Source: Candidatus Zixiibacteriota bacterium (GTDB lineage Bacteria > Zixibacteria > MSB-5A5 > SM1-73). From it: 14,462 nucleotides of DNA. The stretch is from contig JAGMBK010000035.1 of the NCBI GenBank assembly GCA_023129805.1, forward strand, positions 1 to 14,462, written 5' to 3'. The notes under the pieces were generated by a model. That model had not been told where the DNA came from. It ran no database searches and saw only the letters and a list, made by a program, of their open reading frames with translations. The position numbers were made by a program, and so were the translations under genes. This document shows, in pieces, positions 1 to 6,636 of this stretch (the stretch's first letter is position 1; each line of letters begins with the position of its first letter).

Positions 1-6
1 GGTGAA

Positions 7-31
7 CCCCTCTCCATGAAATGGATAGGGG
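7..31. repeat. Short imperfect hairpin
   Basis: Arms CCCCT (7-11) and AGGGG (27-31) pair, followed inward by one C/T mismatch and a second stem TCCAT (13-17) with ATGGA (21-25) around a three-base loop. It lies downstream of rodA and of the larger hairpin at 59-98. There is no T-tract in the rodA transcription direction, so a classical intrinsic terminator is not supported. It may be part of a repeat cut by the window edge. The pairing is visible; any function is unknown. Confidence 0.45.
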
Positions 32-58
32 GAAAGGTCAAAGGATTCGATTCTCTTC

Positions 59-98
59 GGGTCGGATGTTCGTATGAATGCATACGCAAATCCGACCC
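59..98. repeat. Two-tier palindromic element, copy A (3' of rodA)
   Basis: The outer stem GGGTCGGAT (59-67) pairs perfectly with ATCCGACCC (90-98). An inner stem CGTATG (71-76) pairs with CATACG (81-86) around the loop AATG. It begins about ten bases beyond the rodA stop codon. It matches the element at 6637-6684 in architecture and in core sequence (GTCGG, CGTATG, AAT, CATA, CCGAC), which implies a dispersed REP-like family. It could stabilise or end the mre transcript, but no U-tract follows on the minus strand. Confidence 0.7.
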
Positions 99-106
99 CT
101 ACATCG

Positions 107-1330
107 TTAATACTCATACCATCTGGAATTAATTGCCAAAAGGATTCCTAAAATCACCCAACAAAGAAGCATGGAGGAGCCGCCATAACTGACAAAAGGC
201 AAGGGGAGACCGGTAACCGGCATCACCCCAAGGGTCATCCCGATATTGACCAGCATCTGAAAGCCAATTATGGCAGAAAGCCCTACAGCCACGTTGCTGG
301 CAAAGGTGTTCCTGGTTTTCTGGGCTATTAGGATTCCCTTGATTATAAGAAATGTGAATAATCCGAGCAGAATGATTCCCCCCAACAGTCCAAATTCCTC
401 CCCCAGCACGGAGAAGACAAAATCGGTATGTTGATGGGGAAGAAAAGCCAGTTTTGTCTGACTCCCCTCTAAATATCCTTTTCCCGTAAGCCCACCCGAT
501 CCAATGGCTATCTTGGATTGAATTATCTGGTAACCTGCCCCCTGTGGATCCCGTCCCGGATCTAAAAATACGATGATGCGATCTTTTTGATAATGGTGCA
601 GTTTGTTCCAGACTAAGGGGGTGATCATTCCGAAGGCCAAGTTAAGCAAAAGAAAGCCTACAGAAAAGACAGCGGTTGGTCTCAAACGGATGAGAAGCAG
701 AACTAAAATTAAGAAAAACAAAGCCCAGGACAGCCAGTGGAAAGCGCAGATTAAGCTGATCACGGGAGAGATTATCAGAAAAAGATAAAAAAGTGGAACT
801 CCCGACCAGAAAAGCATGGAGATTAAAATGGCAAAGAAAACCAGTGAGGTTCCCAGATCGGGTTGCTTCAGAATGAGAAGTGCGGGCAAAAGTGCCATAC
901 CCACTACACTTGCCAGCCATCTGAAGCTATAAATGGAACGCTTGGAATAAGCCAAGTATCTGGCTAGGGGGAAGATGGTGGCGATCTTGGCAAACTCTGC
1001 GGGTTGAATATTAAAGCCGCCTATGGAGATCCACCGGGAGGCTCCCATCTTGGATGAACCGATCAACAAAATCAAAACCAGGGTGAGAAGGCAGAGGAAG
1101 TATATAACATAAGAAAAGATATCGTAAAATCTCAAAGGTATAGAGAAGGTGAGAGCACAAACGAAAAGCCCTACCAAAACCCAGATGATCTGCTTGATAT
1201 AGATTGCTCTCTCCACCGGATTATCGCTATGATGTTTGGCACTATAAATCAATAGGATCCCGATTGCCGAGAGGATCAAAGCGACGATTATAAGCGTGAG
1301 ATCAATTTCTCTTGAACGAAATTTGAGCAT
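107..1330 (-). CDS. rodA: RodA, SEDS-family peptidoglycan glycosyltransferase
   Basis: This is the integral-membrane SEDS polymerase that extends glycan strands from lipid II during lateral wall growth, working with PBP2. The 407 residues carry about ten hydrophobic segments, near the family's usual length. Characteristic blocks are the GASRWI region (residues 96-101), IQPAEFAK (108-115), GAGYQIIQSKIAIGSGG (264-280), PHQHTDF (298-304) and PFVSYGGSS (378-386). Asp303 in the HTDF motif aligns with the aspartate reported as essential in RodA proteins. RodA is preferred over FtsW because the gene directly follows a PBP2 gene and mreCD. The start lies 40 bases after the mrdA stop; no clear Shine-Dalgarno precedes it (the leader is A/T-rich), so translation may be coupled or leader-independent. 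Confidence 0.95.
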   Translation of the reverse strand: MLKFRSREIDLTLIIVALILSAIGILLIYSAKHHSDNPVERAIYIKQIIWVLVGLFVCALTFSIPLRFYDIFSYVIYFLCLLTLVLILLIGSSKMGASRWISIGGFNIQPAEFAKIATIFPLARYLAYSKRSIYSFRWLASVVGMALLPALLILKQPDLGTSLVFFAILISMLFWSGVPLFYLFLIISPVISLICAFHWLSWALFFLILVLLLIRLRPTAVFSVGFLLLNLAFGMITPLVWNKLHHYQKDRIIVFLDPGRDPQGAGYQIIQSKIAIGSGGLTGKGYLEGSQTKLAFLPHQHTDFVFSVLGEEFGLLGGIILLGLFTFLIIKGILIAQKTRNTFASNVAVGLSAIIGFQMLVNIGMTLGVMPVTGLPLPFVSYGGSSMLLCWVILGILLAINSRWYEY

Positions 1331-1370
1331 GATTTTTAAAAACCGTTCTTTGAACTTTCAATCTGTGAAA

Positions 1371-3314
1371 TCAGTGATTACTCATTTTGGTGGTGCTATA
1401 TTCTTGACTTTGCGCAAAATCTTTTCTTAAGTATTTTTCTATGATCTTTTTCGCCACCGGTGCGGCGAAGGTGCCCCCATGTCCGACATTCTCGATTAAA
1501 ACCACCACCACTATCTGCGGATCTTCAGCCGGCGCATAGCCCACAAATAAGGCGTGATCTTTCCCGTGTGGGTTCTGGGCAGTGCCGGTCTTTCCAGCCA
1601 CCATGACATCAGGAATCTGAGCCAAGACGCCGGTTCCGTGGGGATCATTCACCACTCCTATCATAGCATCTTGTAACACCTTTAAAGTGGACGAAGAGAA
1701 AGGAAGAGAACCAATCTCTTCTGGTTGCGTGATGATGATCCTTCCATCAGGGTTATTTATCTCTTTTAGAAGATGAGGCTTGTAGAGTTTGCCATCTGTA
1801 GCCAGACCACCAAAGAAGACCACCAGTTGAAGAGGGGTGATTAGAATCTCTCCCTGTCCGATTGCCAGATTGATTATAAGATTTTTGACCCATTCACCTT
1901 TTCCATATCTTTTGTGATAATACTTTAGGGTGGGAACCAAACCTTTTGCTTCTTCGGGAAGATCTAAACCGGTCTTTTGTCCGAAGCCACACAATTGGGC
2001 ATAGTGACTCCATCTTTCAAGCCCCACCTTCAGTCCCAACTGATAAAAGTATACGTCGCAGGACTGAATAGTGGCATCCACCAGGTTTAATCTCCCGTGT
2101 CCTTCAGGTCTCCAGCATCCGAATGTTTTTCTTCCAAACCGGAAAAACCCGCCACAGGGAGAAAGATAAGTATTTCTGTCTGCGATTTTTGTTTCCAGTG
2201 CTATTGCCGCAGTAAGAAGCTTTAAGGTGGAGGCTGGAGGATAGGTTGCTTGAACCGGACGGGTGAGAAGAGGGTGGAGGGGATTGTCTTTTATATTATT
2301 CCATTCGTCCGTAGACATAGCCCCGGCAAAGAGATTAGCATCCAATCCGGGCTTGCTCACCAGGGCTAGAATCTGTCCATTCCCGGGATCTAAAGCCACC
2401 ACTACTGCACTCATGTAATCTGTTAGAGCCGATTCAGCCACAGCCTGAAGATCTGAATCGATGGTTAACTTAATATCAGAACCGCTGAGAGGAAGATCTG
2501 GCTTTCTCTCCTCCAAAGGACCTAAGATTTTGCCCCGGGCGGTCACCTCCAGAAAAGTCACCCCATCTTTTCCTCTCAACAGATCATCATATTGTTTCTC
2601 TATTCCTTTTCTTCCGATAACCCCTCCCAGACGAAACCCTCTCTTGGAGGATCCTTCGGAAAGCTCCTCTTTAGTAAGCTCATTCACATATCCCAGAACA
2701 TGACCTACCCAGTCAGCTTCCAAGTATTTTCGGACTGGCTCCACCTGGTAAATCACTCCGGGCAGATCCTCATTCTGCTCTTCAATAACACAGATGGTGT
2801 TGAAGTCCACATCCTTTTTGAGTTTGATGGGCCGGTAACTTTTGGTCAAATTGGATCTTATCTTCTCCTCTAATGAGAGAGCATCCAATTTCAGACAAAG
2901 AGCAAGCTTTTCCACCAGAGAAGTTAGATCCTGGCTTTTAACAGTTGATTTTTGGGATCTGTTTTCAGTAAAAGCCTCCAAGACTTCATAGGGAATGAGA
3001 AAAACGGTGTAAGAAGGGCGATTGGAGGCGACAACTTTGCCATTTCTATCTTTTACTATGCCTCGTGAAGCGGGCAAAGTCAAAAGCCGTATTCGGTTCT
3101 CCTCAGAGATTCGACTATAATAGGCCCCCTTCACCACCTGCAAGAAAAGCAGTCTCCCGATGAGCATAAAGATAATCACTCCCAGAAGACCAACTAAAAC
3201 CTTCGCTCTCTCATCTCTGGGTATAAATCCGGTGAGAGATCTCCTCAAAAAAGATTGGCTGGAGCTCCGGTATGGGCTGAGTGAATGTTTAATGGATCTG
3301 ATTTTTTCTGCCAT
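1371..3314 (-). CDS. mrdA: Penicillin-binding protein 2, elongasome DD-transpeptidase
   Basis: This is a class B penicillin-binding protein that crosslinks the glycan made by RodA. Its 647 residues match the family length. After a cytoplasmic basic tail there is one membrane anchor (about 39-60), then the pedestal/dimerisation domain with SRGIVKDRNG (83-92) and the GRKGIEKQYDDLLRG block (234-248). The transpeptidase domain has S362-T-L-K365 (catalytic serine in PPASTLK), S418-C-D420 as the SxN/D motif, and K575-T-G577. Cys387, Cys400, His406 and Cys419 have nearly the spacing of the zinc site described in Acinetobacter PBP2, which supports assignment to PBP2 rather than the divisome PBP3. The start has a weak AAGGT ribosome site three to four bases upstream. 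A 252-bp gap containing palindromes separates it from mreD. Confidence 0.95.
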   Translation of the reverse strand: MAEKIRSIKHSLSPYRSSSQSFLRRSLTGFIPRDERAKVLVGLLGVIIFMLIGRLLFLQVVKGAYYSRISEENRIRLLTLPASRGIVKDRNGKVVASNRPSYTVFLIPYEVLEAFTENRSQKSTVKSQDLTSLVEKLALCLKLDALSLEEKIRSNLTKSYRPIKLKKDVDFNTICVIEEQNEDLPGVIYQVEPVRKYLEADWVGHVLGYVNELTKEELSEGSSKRGFRLGGVIGRKGIEKQYDDLLRGKDGVTFLEVTARGKILGPLEERKPDLPLSGSDIKLTIDSDLQAVAESALTDYMSAVVVALDPGNGQILALVSKPGLDANLFAGAMSTDEWNNIKDNPLHPLLTRPVQATYPPASTLKLLTAAIALETKIADRNTYLSPCGGFFRFGRKTFGCWRPEGHGRLNLVDATIQSCDVYFYQLGLKVGLERWSHYAQLCGFGQKTGLDLPEEAKGLVPTLKYYHKRYGKGEWVKNLIINLAIGQGEILITPLQLVVFFGGLATDGKLYKPHLLKEINNPDGRIIITQPEEIGSLPFSSSTLKVLQDAMIGVVNDPHGTGVLAQIPDVMVAGKTGTAQNPHGKDHALFVGYAPAEDPQIVVVVLIENVGHGGTFAAPVAKKIIEKYLRKDFAQSQEYSTTKMSNH

Positions 3315-3566
3315 TTTACCTTAGTTTTAGTAAAAGCCCATTTCGGGCAAACCTGAAGACGCGCCCCTGCACTTAGGGTTAACGGATTGGTGCATGTGAG
3401 GAGCTTATCTCCTTTCCTTTGGATCCAGAGGCCACAATTTTCTTTCAAGTATTTTATAACAAAACATCTTGTTCTTTCGTGAATCACGTTCATCCCTAAA
3501 GCCAAGCCATGAAGGCTTGGCCACGCGAGATCCGTGGAAAGGTATAAATCTATTCTATATATCAAT
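3315..3566. other. Unusually long mreD-mrdA intergenic region
   Basis: No convincing gene is present. A minus-strand reading frame crosses this region into mrdA in another phase, but its product has no recognisable motif and part of it is encoded by a palindromic repeat. The region holds the GCCAAGCC hairpin (3501-3521) and a second small stem CCACG/CGTGG (3521-3525 with 3533-3537). A separate promoter for mrdA-rodA could lie here, but I could not identify convincing -35 and -10 boxes. Confidence 0.5.
3501..3537. repeat. GCCAAGCC palindromic repeat, copy 1
   Basis: GCCAAGCC (3501-3508) pairs perfectly with GGCTTGGC (3514-3521) across a five-base loop, and CCACG (3521-3525) pairs with CGTGG (3533-3537). 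On the minus strand the core AAGCCTTCATGGCTT followed by TAGGGATGAAC closely matches the plus strand of the repeat at 13626-13661 (AAGCCTTTATGGCTT, then CAGGGGTGAAC). The two are therefore related, oppositely oriented copies of one dispersed element. Its function is unknown. Confidence 0.65.
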
Positions 3567-4088
3567 TCAACCAGAACCTTTTTGAATGCCCCATCGCTCC
3601 CATCGAATCCGAGTCACACCAAGAAAGATTAACATTCCAACGATCGAGGTATAAAAAGCCGATGGCACAGAAGTATTGCTCAATATTCTGAAAGTTGTGG
3701 CGTTCACTCCGCTGGCAAAGAGATAATAAAGAGAATCATTTAGAATGAGGGCAAAAAATATCACCACCCCTTTCGAGTATAAGCTCTCCAGATACAAGTT
3801 GTCTTTGAAACTGCCCACGGTAAATCCGATCAAGCATTTGACCAAAGCCCCCCATCCCAATGTTTGGGGGGTAAAAACATCCAACAGGAACCCGATCAAA
3901 AAACCAAAGATCACTCCATAGGTAGGACCTCGGGTTAAAGCGATATACACCAGGATAACGATAGCCAGGTCAAATTTAACTCCCATTATGGTCACCACCC
4001 CAGAGAGCAGACTTTGAAACAATATCAGTATAAAGAGGATCGCTGCTCCGGAAAGGATCTTAGAATATATGGCACTTCCCCAGAACAT
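3567..4088 (-). CDS. mreD: Rod shape-determining protein MreD
   Basis: MreD is a small polytopic membrane subunit of the elongasome that partners MreC and influences PBP2 activation. The 173 residues are typical of the family and consist of about five hydrophobic segments. The most diagnostic part is GFLLDVFTPQTLGWGAL (residues 66-82), which matches the conserved D-x-F...LG-x-x-AL region of MreD. The position between mreC and mrdA confirms the call. The start ATG has no good Shine-Dalgarno and lies about 80 bases after the mreC stop, so the exact start is less certain than the identity. Confidence 0.9.
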   Translation of the reverse strand: MFWGSAIYSKILSGAAILFILILFQSLLSGVVTIMGVKFDLAIVILVYIALTRGPTYGVIFGFLIGFLLDVFTPQTLGWGALVKCLIGFTVGSFKDNLYLESLYSKGVVIFFALILNDSLYYLFASGVNATTFRILSNTSVPSAFYTSIVGMLIFLGVTRIRWERWGIQKGSG

Positions 4089-4168
4089 ATGCTTGGCGCT
4101 TTGATTTTTTGTTTAAATTATCTTTCAAAAGGCAAAAATTATATTGACAAGGCTCATCTCCAATTGAG

Positions 4169-4999
4169 TTATTCGTCCCCTCCTCCCTTCACCACCTCCA
4201 ATACGAAAAGCTCCTCCAAACTGCTGAAATCGACTGAGGGCTTAACCTGTATCATTTTGAATATTCCAAAGCAGCGCTCTTCTTTGCTAAAAGTTTCTGA
4301 GCTTTCCACGGCGGTTACCACCCCGATTTTTATCCCGGGAGGAAAGATACCACCCAGGCCGGAGGAGATCACAAAATCTCCCACCCTCACATCCTCCCGC
4401 AAAGGGACGTTGTCCAGTCGTAGGGTGAAACCAGATTCAGGCTTTATGATTCCGAATGCCCGGCTTCTCTGATCTTTAGCTGAGGCTCTGAACCTCGGAT
4501 CGATCATAAGCTGAACCACCGAACTGTGAGGCGAGACATCCACAATCTTGCCCACCAGTCCGTGCATATTAACCGCCGGCATGTTTCTTTTTACCCCTTC
4601 TTGTGATCCTTTGTTTATCAAAACCGAAAAATATCTTCGGTTCGGATCTTTTGCCACCACGTGGGCCGGAATCACCTTATGCTCAAGTTGTAACCGGAAG
4701 CCCAAAAGTTCCCGCAATCTTAAGTTTTCCAGATGCTCCTCATATAGCCGGAAGTTTCTTAAGGAAAGCTCCATCACCTTCTGATGTAGCCTTTCGTTCT
4801 CCTCCCGTACCCCTTCTAACCCTTTAATATGATTGCTAAAAGCATAAAATGGGCCATAGGTAAATCTGAAGATGAAGGTGGAAAGATCTGACTTGATCTT
4901 TTGAGGAAGAATCAAAAGCAAAAAGGATAGGAGAACAAATATCATTAAGTGCCGAAATGTTTCCCTTCTTATATGAATCAGAAAAAAGAGTTTATCCAT
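4169..4999 (-). CDS. mreC: Rod shape-determining protein MreC
   Basis: MreC is a bitopic elongasome scaffold on the periplasmic or outer face that binds and activates PBP2. The 276 residues show a short basic N-terminus, one membrane helix (about 17-33), a predicted coiled coil (about 57-98, rich in E, L and R), and a C-terminal beta-rich core (about 104-272). The core carries VINKGSQEGVKRNMPAV-like and GLVGKIVDVS (147-156) segments, and the family signature SSGLGGIFPPGIKIG (212-226). The start ATG lies only a few bases from the end of the GAGACTG repeat cassette, so its leader is supplied largely by that repeat and has no clear ribosome site. mreB, normally directly upstream, is absent here. 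Confidence 0.95.
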   Translation of the reverse strand: MDKLFFLIHIRRETFRHLMIFVLLSFLLLILPQKIKSDLSTFIFRFTYGPFYAFSNHIKGLEGVREENERLHQKVMELSLRNFRLYEEHLENLRLRELLGFRLQLEHKVIPAHVVAKDPNRRYFSVLINKGSQEGVKRNMPAVNMHGLVGKIVDVSPHSSVVQLMIDPRFRASAKDQRSRAFGIIKPESGFTLRLDNVPLREDVRVGDFVISSGLGGIFPPGIKIGVVTAVESSETFSKEERCFGIFKMIQVKPSVDFSSLEELFVLEVVKGGGDE

Positions 5000-5005
5000 A
5001 AAATT

Positions 5006-5133
5006 CAGTCTTGAGATTTGAGACTGGGATTGAGACTGTGACGGTGACTGAGTTTTGGTTTTTTCTCAGTCTCACTTCTCCGTCTCAGTCTCTTCAGATT
5101 TGAGACTGTGACTGAGACTGTGACTGAGACCGT
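5006..5133. repeat. GAGACTG/CTCAGTC repeat array, mreC-side flank of the S23 cassette
   Basis: This is a dense array of degenerate hexamer/heptamer units (GAGACTG, TGACTGAG and their complements). It contains an inverted repeat with GACTGAG (5046-5052) and CTCAGTC (5065-5071) around a T-rich loop with core TTTTGGT, and longer imperfect pairing beyond the arms. Positions 5099-5133 are a purine-strand array that also encodes the C-terminal SQ repeats of the four-helix-bundle gene. A homologous direct copy flanks the other side of that gene (5485-5580), with the TTTTGGT core 462 bases away. Confidence 0.8.
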
Positions 5134-5471
5134 TTAATCATTCCAGATAACATTTTGGAAATTTCCTCACAACTCGAATATAACTTTTCAAGTCTCTCCT
5201 CATTTAAGTATCCTTTTATGTTCAAAACTTTTGACAGGCTGGCTACTTCATAGGTAGATCCTCTTGCTACATTGAAAAAATAGCTGGCCTCCTTTTTAGA
5301 ATTCCTCCCGGTTCCCTCTGCAATATTAGTTGAGATAGCTAAAACCGCCCTCTTTATCTGACCACCAAAAAAATAGAATTCATTCTTTGGCAACTTCTTA
5401 AGGACTTCATCTATCTGCAGGGTCAGATCGACAGCCTTATGCCACACATCTAATTTTTCAAATCCAAACAT
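5094..5471 (-). CDS. S23/IVP-type four-helix-bundle protein with SQ-repeat tail
   Basis: The 125-residue protein matches the family first found in 23S rRNA intervening sequences (S23 or IVS-encoded protein) and structurally related to the Avd accessory protein of diversity-generating retroelements. Diagnostic segments are FEKLDVWHKAVDL (residues 4-16), the central ISTNIAEGTGRNSKKEAS (46-63), FFNVARGSTYEVAS (65-78) and the final helix after NEERLEKLYSSCEEISKML. Four amphipathic helices of basic proteins in this family are thought to bind nucleic acid; the exact role is unknown. An AGAAGG ribosome site precedes the ATG. The last residues are five SQ dipeptides encoded by in-frame hexamers of the flanking repeat. 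The gene sits in a repeat-bounded cassette between ptsN and mreC, not in rRNA. Confidence 0.9.
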   Translation of the reverse strand: MFGFEKLDVWHKAVDLTLQIDEVLKKLPKNEFYFFGGQIKRAVLAISTNIAEGTGRNSKKEASYFFNVARGSTYEVASLSKVLNIKGYLNEERLEKLYSSCEEISKMLSGMIKRSQSQSQSQSQI

Positions 5472-5484
5472 TTATTACCTTCTT

Positions 5485-5580
5485 TTCCAGACTGAGACTG
5501 GGACTGAGACTGGGTTTTGGTCTTTTCTCAGTCTCCGTCTCAACTCTCAGTCTCAACTCTCCGTCTCAGTCTCAGTCTTA
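5485..5580. repeat. GAGACTG/CTCAGTC repeat array, ptsN-side flank of the S23 cassette
   Basis: A purine arm with repeated GACTGAG and GAGACTG units (5489-5514) is followed by a T-rich loop with TTTTGGT (5515-5521). A pyrimidine arm of CTCAGTCTC and CCGTCTCAG units (5527-5579) then ends directly at the ptsN stop codon. It is a direct copy of the hairpin array at 5006-5098. The outermost ends of the two flanks are complementary (GAGACTG-type on the left, CAGTCTC-type on the right), so the whole cassette could also fold on itself. Confidence 0.8.
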
Positions 5581-6033
5581 CTACTCCACTGAATCCAGCA
5601 CCTCCAAAAGCTCTTTGGGGCTTCTGATTTTCATCAATTTGTCTCGGTTCTTTTCGCTTTTCATAAGATAAGAGAGCCGAGCCATCACATTTAAATGGGC
5701 TCCAATGGCATCCTCCGGGGCGGCGATCAAGAAGAAAAGATGAACCGGTTTTTTGTCCATGGAATCGAAATCGATCCCCTTTTTGGATCTGCCGAAGGCG
5801 ATGATGATACCCCGGATGGCTCTGGACTTGGCGTGAGGAAATGCTACCTCATAGCCCACCCCGGTGGTGACCAATTTCTCCCTTTCCAGAATATCCTGCA
5901 AAAGCTGACCTGAATCTTTGACCAGTTTGGATTTCGATGCTAAATCCACTAGCTCCTTGATTATCTCATCTTTGGTCTGTGTCTTAAGTTCGAAAGATAT
6001 CAAATCCTCTCCACAAAATTTTGAGAGCTTCAT
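5581..6033 (-). CDS. PTS EIIA-2 family protein, PtsN-like
   Basis: This is a 150-residue phosphocarrier-type protein of the fructose/mannitol/nitrogen-PTS IIA fold. His67 in the segment TTGVGYEVAFPHAKS is the expected phosphorylation site, matching the G-x-G-x-x-x-PH motif. The downstream APEDAIGAHLNVMARLS (105-121) is also typical. The lack of IIB/IIC domains or transporter genes nearby points to a regulatory (nitrogen-PTS-like) role, but EI and NPr partners are not in the window. A strong AGGAGG site (6043-6048) lies nine bases before the ATG. It follows the Trm112-like gene by 43 bases and precedes the S23 cassette, whose repeat abuts its stop codon; co-transcription with mreC is likely but not shown. 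Confidence 0.88.
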   Translation of the reverse strand: MKLSKFCGEDLISFELKTQTKDEIIKELVDLASKSKLVKDSGQLLQDILEREKLVTTGVGYEVAFPHAKSRAIRGIIIAFGRSKKGIDFDSMDKKPVHLFFLIAAPEDAIGAHLNVMARLSYLMKSEKNRDKLMKIRSPKELLEVLDSVE

Positions 6034-6076
6034 CCTTGGATTCCTCCTGTTCCGTTTATATTCATATCGGTTTCCT

Positions 6077-6241
6077 TCAAAACCTTTCCGCCTGATCCAC
6101 CAGCATTATAGGTATATCATCTTTTACAGAATATCTCAGCCGACATTTTTCACAGACAAGTTTCTGATTCTTCTCATCGTAGATCAAATCTCCTTTGCAG
6201 GCAGGACAGGCTAAAATCTCCAGAAGTTTTGGATCGATCAT
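6077..6241 (-). CDS. Trm112-like small zinc-ribbon protein (YcaR/UPF0434 type)
   Basis: The 54-residue protein begins MIDPKLLEILACPACKGDL, the standard opening of the Trm112p-like family. With this start, Cys12 and Cys15 (CPAC) and Cys30 and Cys33 (CEKC) form the zinc ribbon. The C-terminal DDIPIMLVDQAERF is also typical, the family's I-P-x-ML-x-x-E/Q-A ending. I chose the ATG at 6241 over a TTG seven codons upstream because AAAAGGAG lies seven bases before it. Eukaryotic and archaeal Trm112 activates several methyltransferases; the function of bacterial versions is mostly unproven. It is the first gene of the cluster that continues through ptsN to rodA. Confidence 0.88.
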   Translation of the reverse strand: MIDPKLLEILACPACKGDLIYDEKNQKLVCEKCRLRYSVKDDIPIMLVDQAERF

Positions 6242-6248
6242 CTTCCTA

Positions 6249-6256
6249 CTCCTTTT
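6249..6256 (-). promoter_or_regulatory. Ribosome binding site deciding the Trm112-like start
   Basis: The minus strand reads AAAAGGAG seven bases before the ATG at 6241. The alternative upstream TTG start overlaps this site and would use it poorly, so the shorter form is favoured. Confidence 0.7.
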
Positions 6257-6376
6257 TGCCAAACTTATTTAACTCAAGAATGTACTTAACTGCATGATGA
6301 AAACAAAAACACAGGCTAAAAGTTTGCTTGACTCTACTTATCTTGTTGTCCTGCGGACTTACGGCTCCTGAATAAC

Positions 6377-6430
6377 ATGGTAGCCGCACCCTTCAGGGTA
6401 CAAGACCAGGTCCAAATGGGCCACTACCAT
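6377..6430. other. Candidate three-way-junction structured element
   Basis: ATGGTAG (6377-6383) pairs perfectly with CTACCAT (6424-6430), enclosing two smaller hairpins: ACCC (6388-6391) with GGGT (6396-6399) around TTCA, and GGTCC (6409-6413) with GGGCC (6418-6422) around AAAT with one wobble. The layout is that of a small three-helix RNA or a cruciform DNA site. I know of no family that matches it, and which strand would be transcribed is undecided. Confidence 0.35.
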
Positions 6431-6636
6431 CTCTTATATTCTTAAACACGCTCTTAACCCAGGCAATTTAACCTTGGCGAAAATGTATTCCGACCAAGCT
6501 TCTGGCTTCCTTAATCTTCGGGCGAGCCTGAAGCCATTTGATATTATTTTGGCATCCACCTGCGTATCTTTCGTTGTATCTCTTTGCATGGGGAACTTTG
6601 TAGTCTCGATGCTTTCGTCTGATAGACAATGACTTA

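Noticed and set aside
59..98. Classical Rho-independent terminator for the rodA operon
   Set aside because: The stem is strong, but no run of T follows it on the minus strand, so the standard signature is missing.
3245..3565. 106-codon minus-strand frame between mreD and mrdA
   Set aside because: It runs into mrdA out of phase, its start lies in the palindromic spacer, and the product has no recognisable domain or sensible composition.
4014..4472. 152-codon plus-strand frame across mreD/mreC, and other long plus-strand frames (e.g. 6654-7469)
   Set aside because: They are antisense to well-identified genes, with Ser/Pro/Lys-rich chance composition and no motifs.
5006..5580. CRISPR array
   Set aside because: The repeat units are very short, degenerate, contiguous and on both strands, without regular unique spacers, and no cas gene is present.
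6242..6310. Sigma-70-type promoter upstream of the Trm112-like gene
   Set aside because: A/T-rich hexamers such as TTAAAT occur, but no acceptable -35 box at 16-18 bp spacing could be found.
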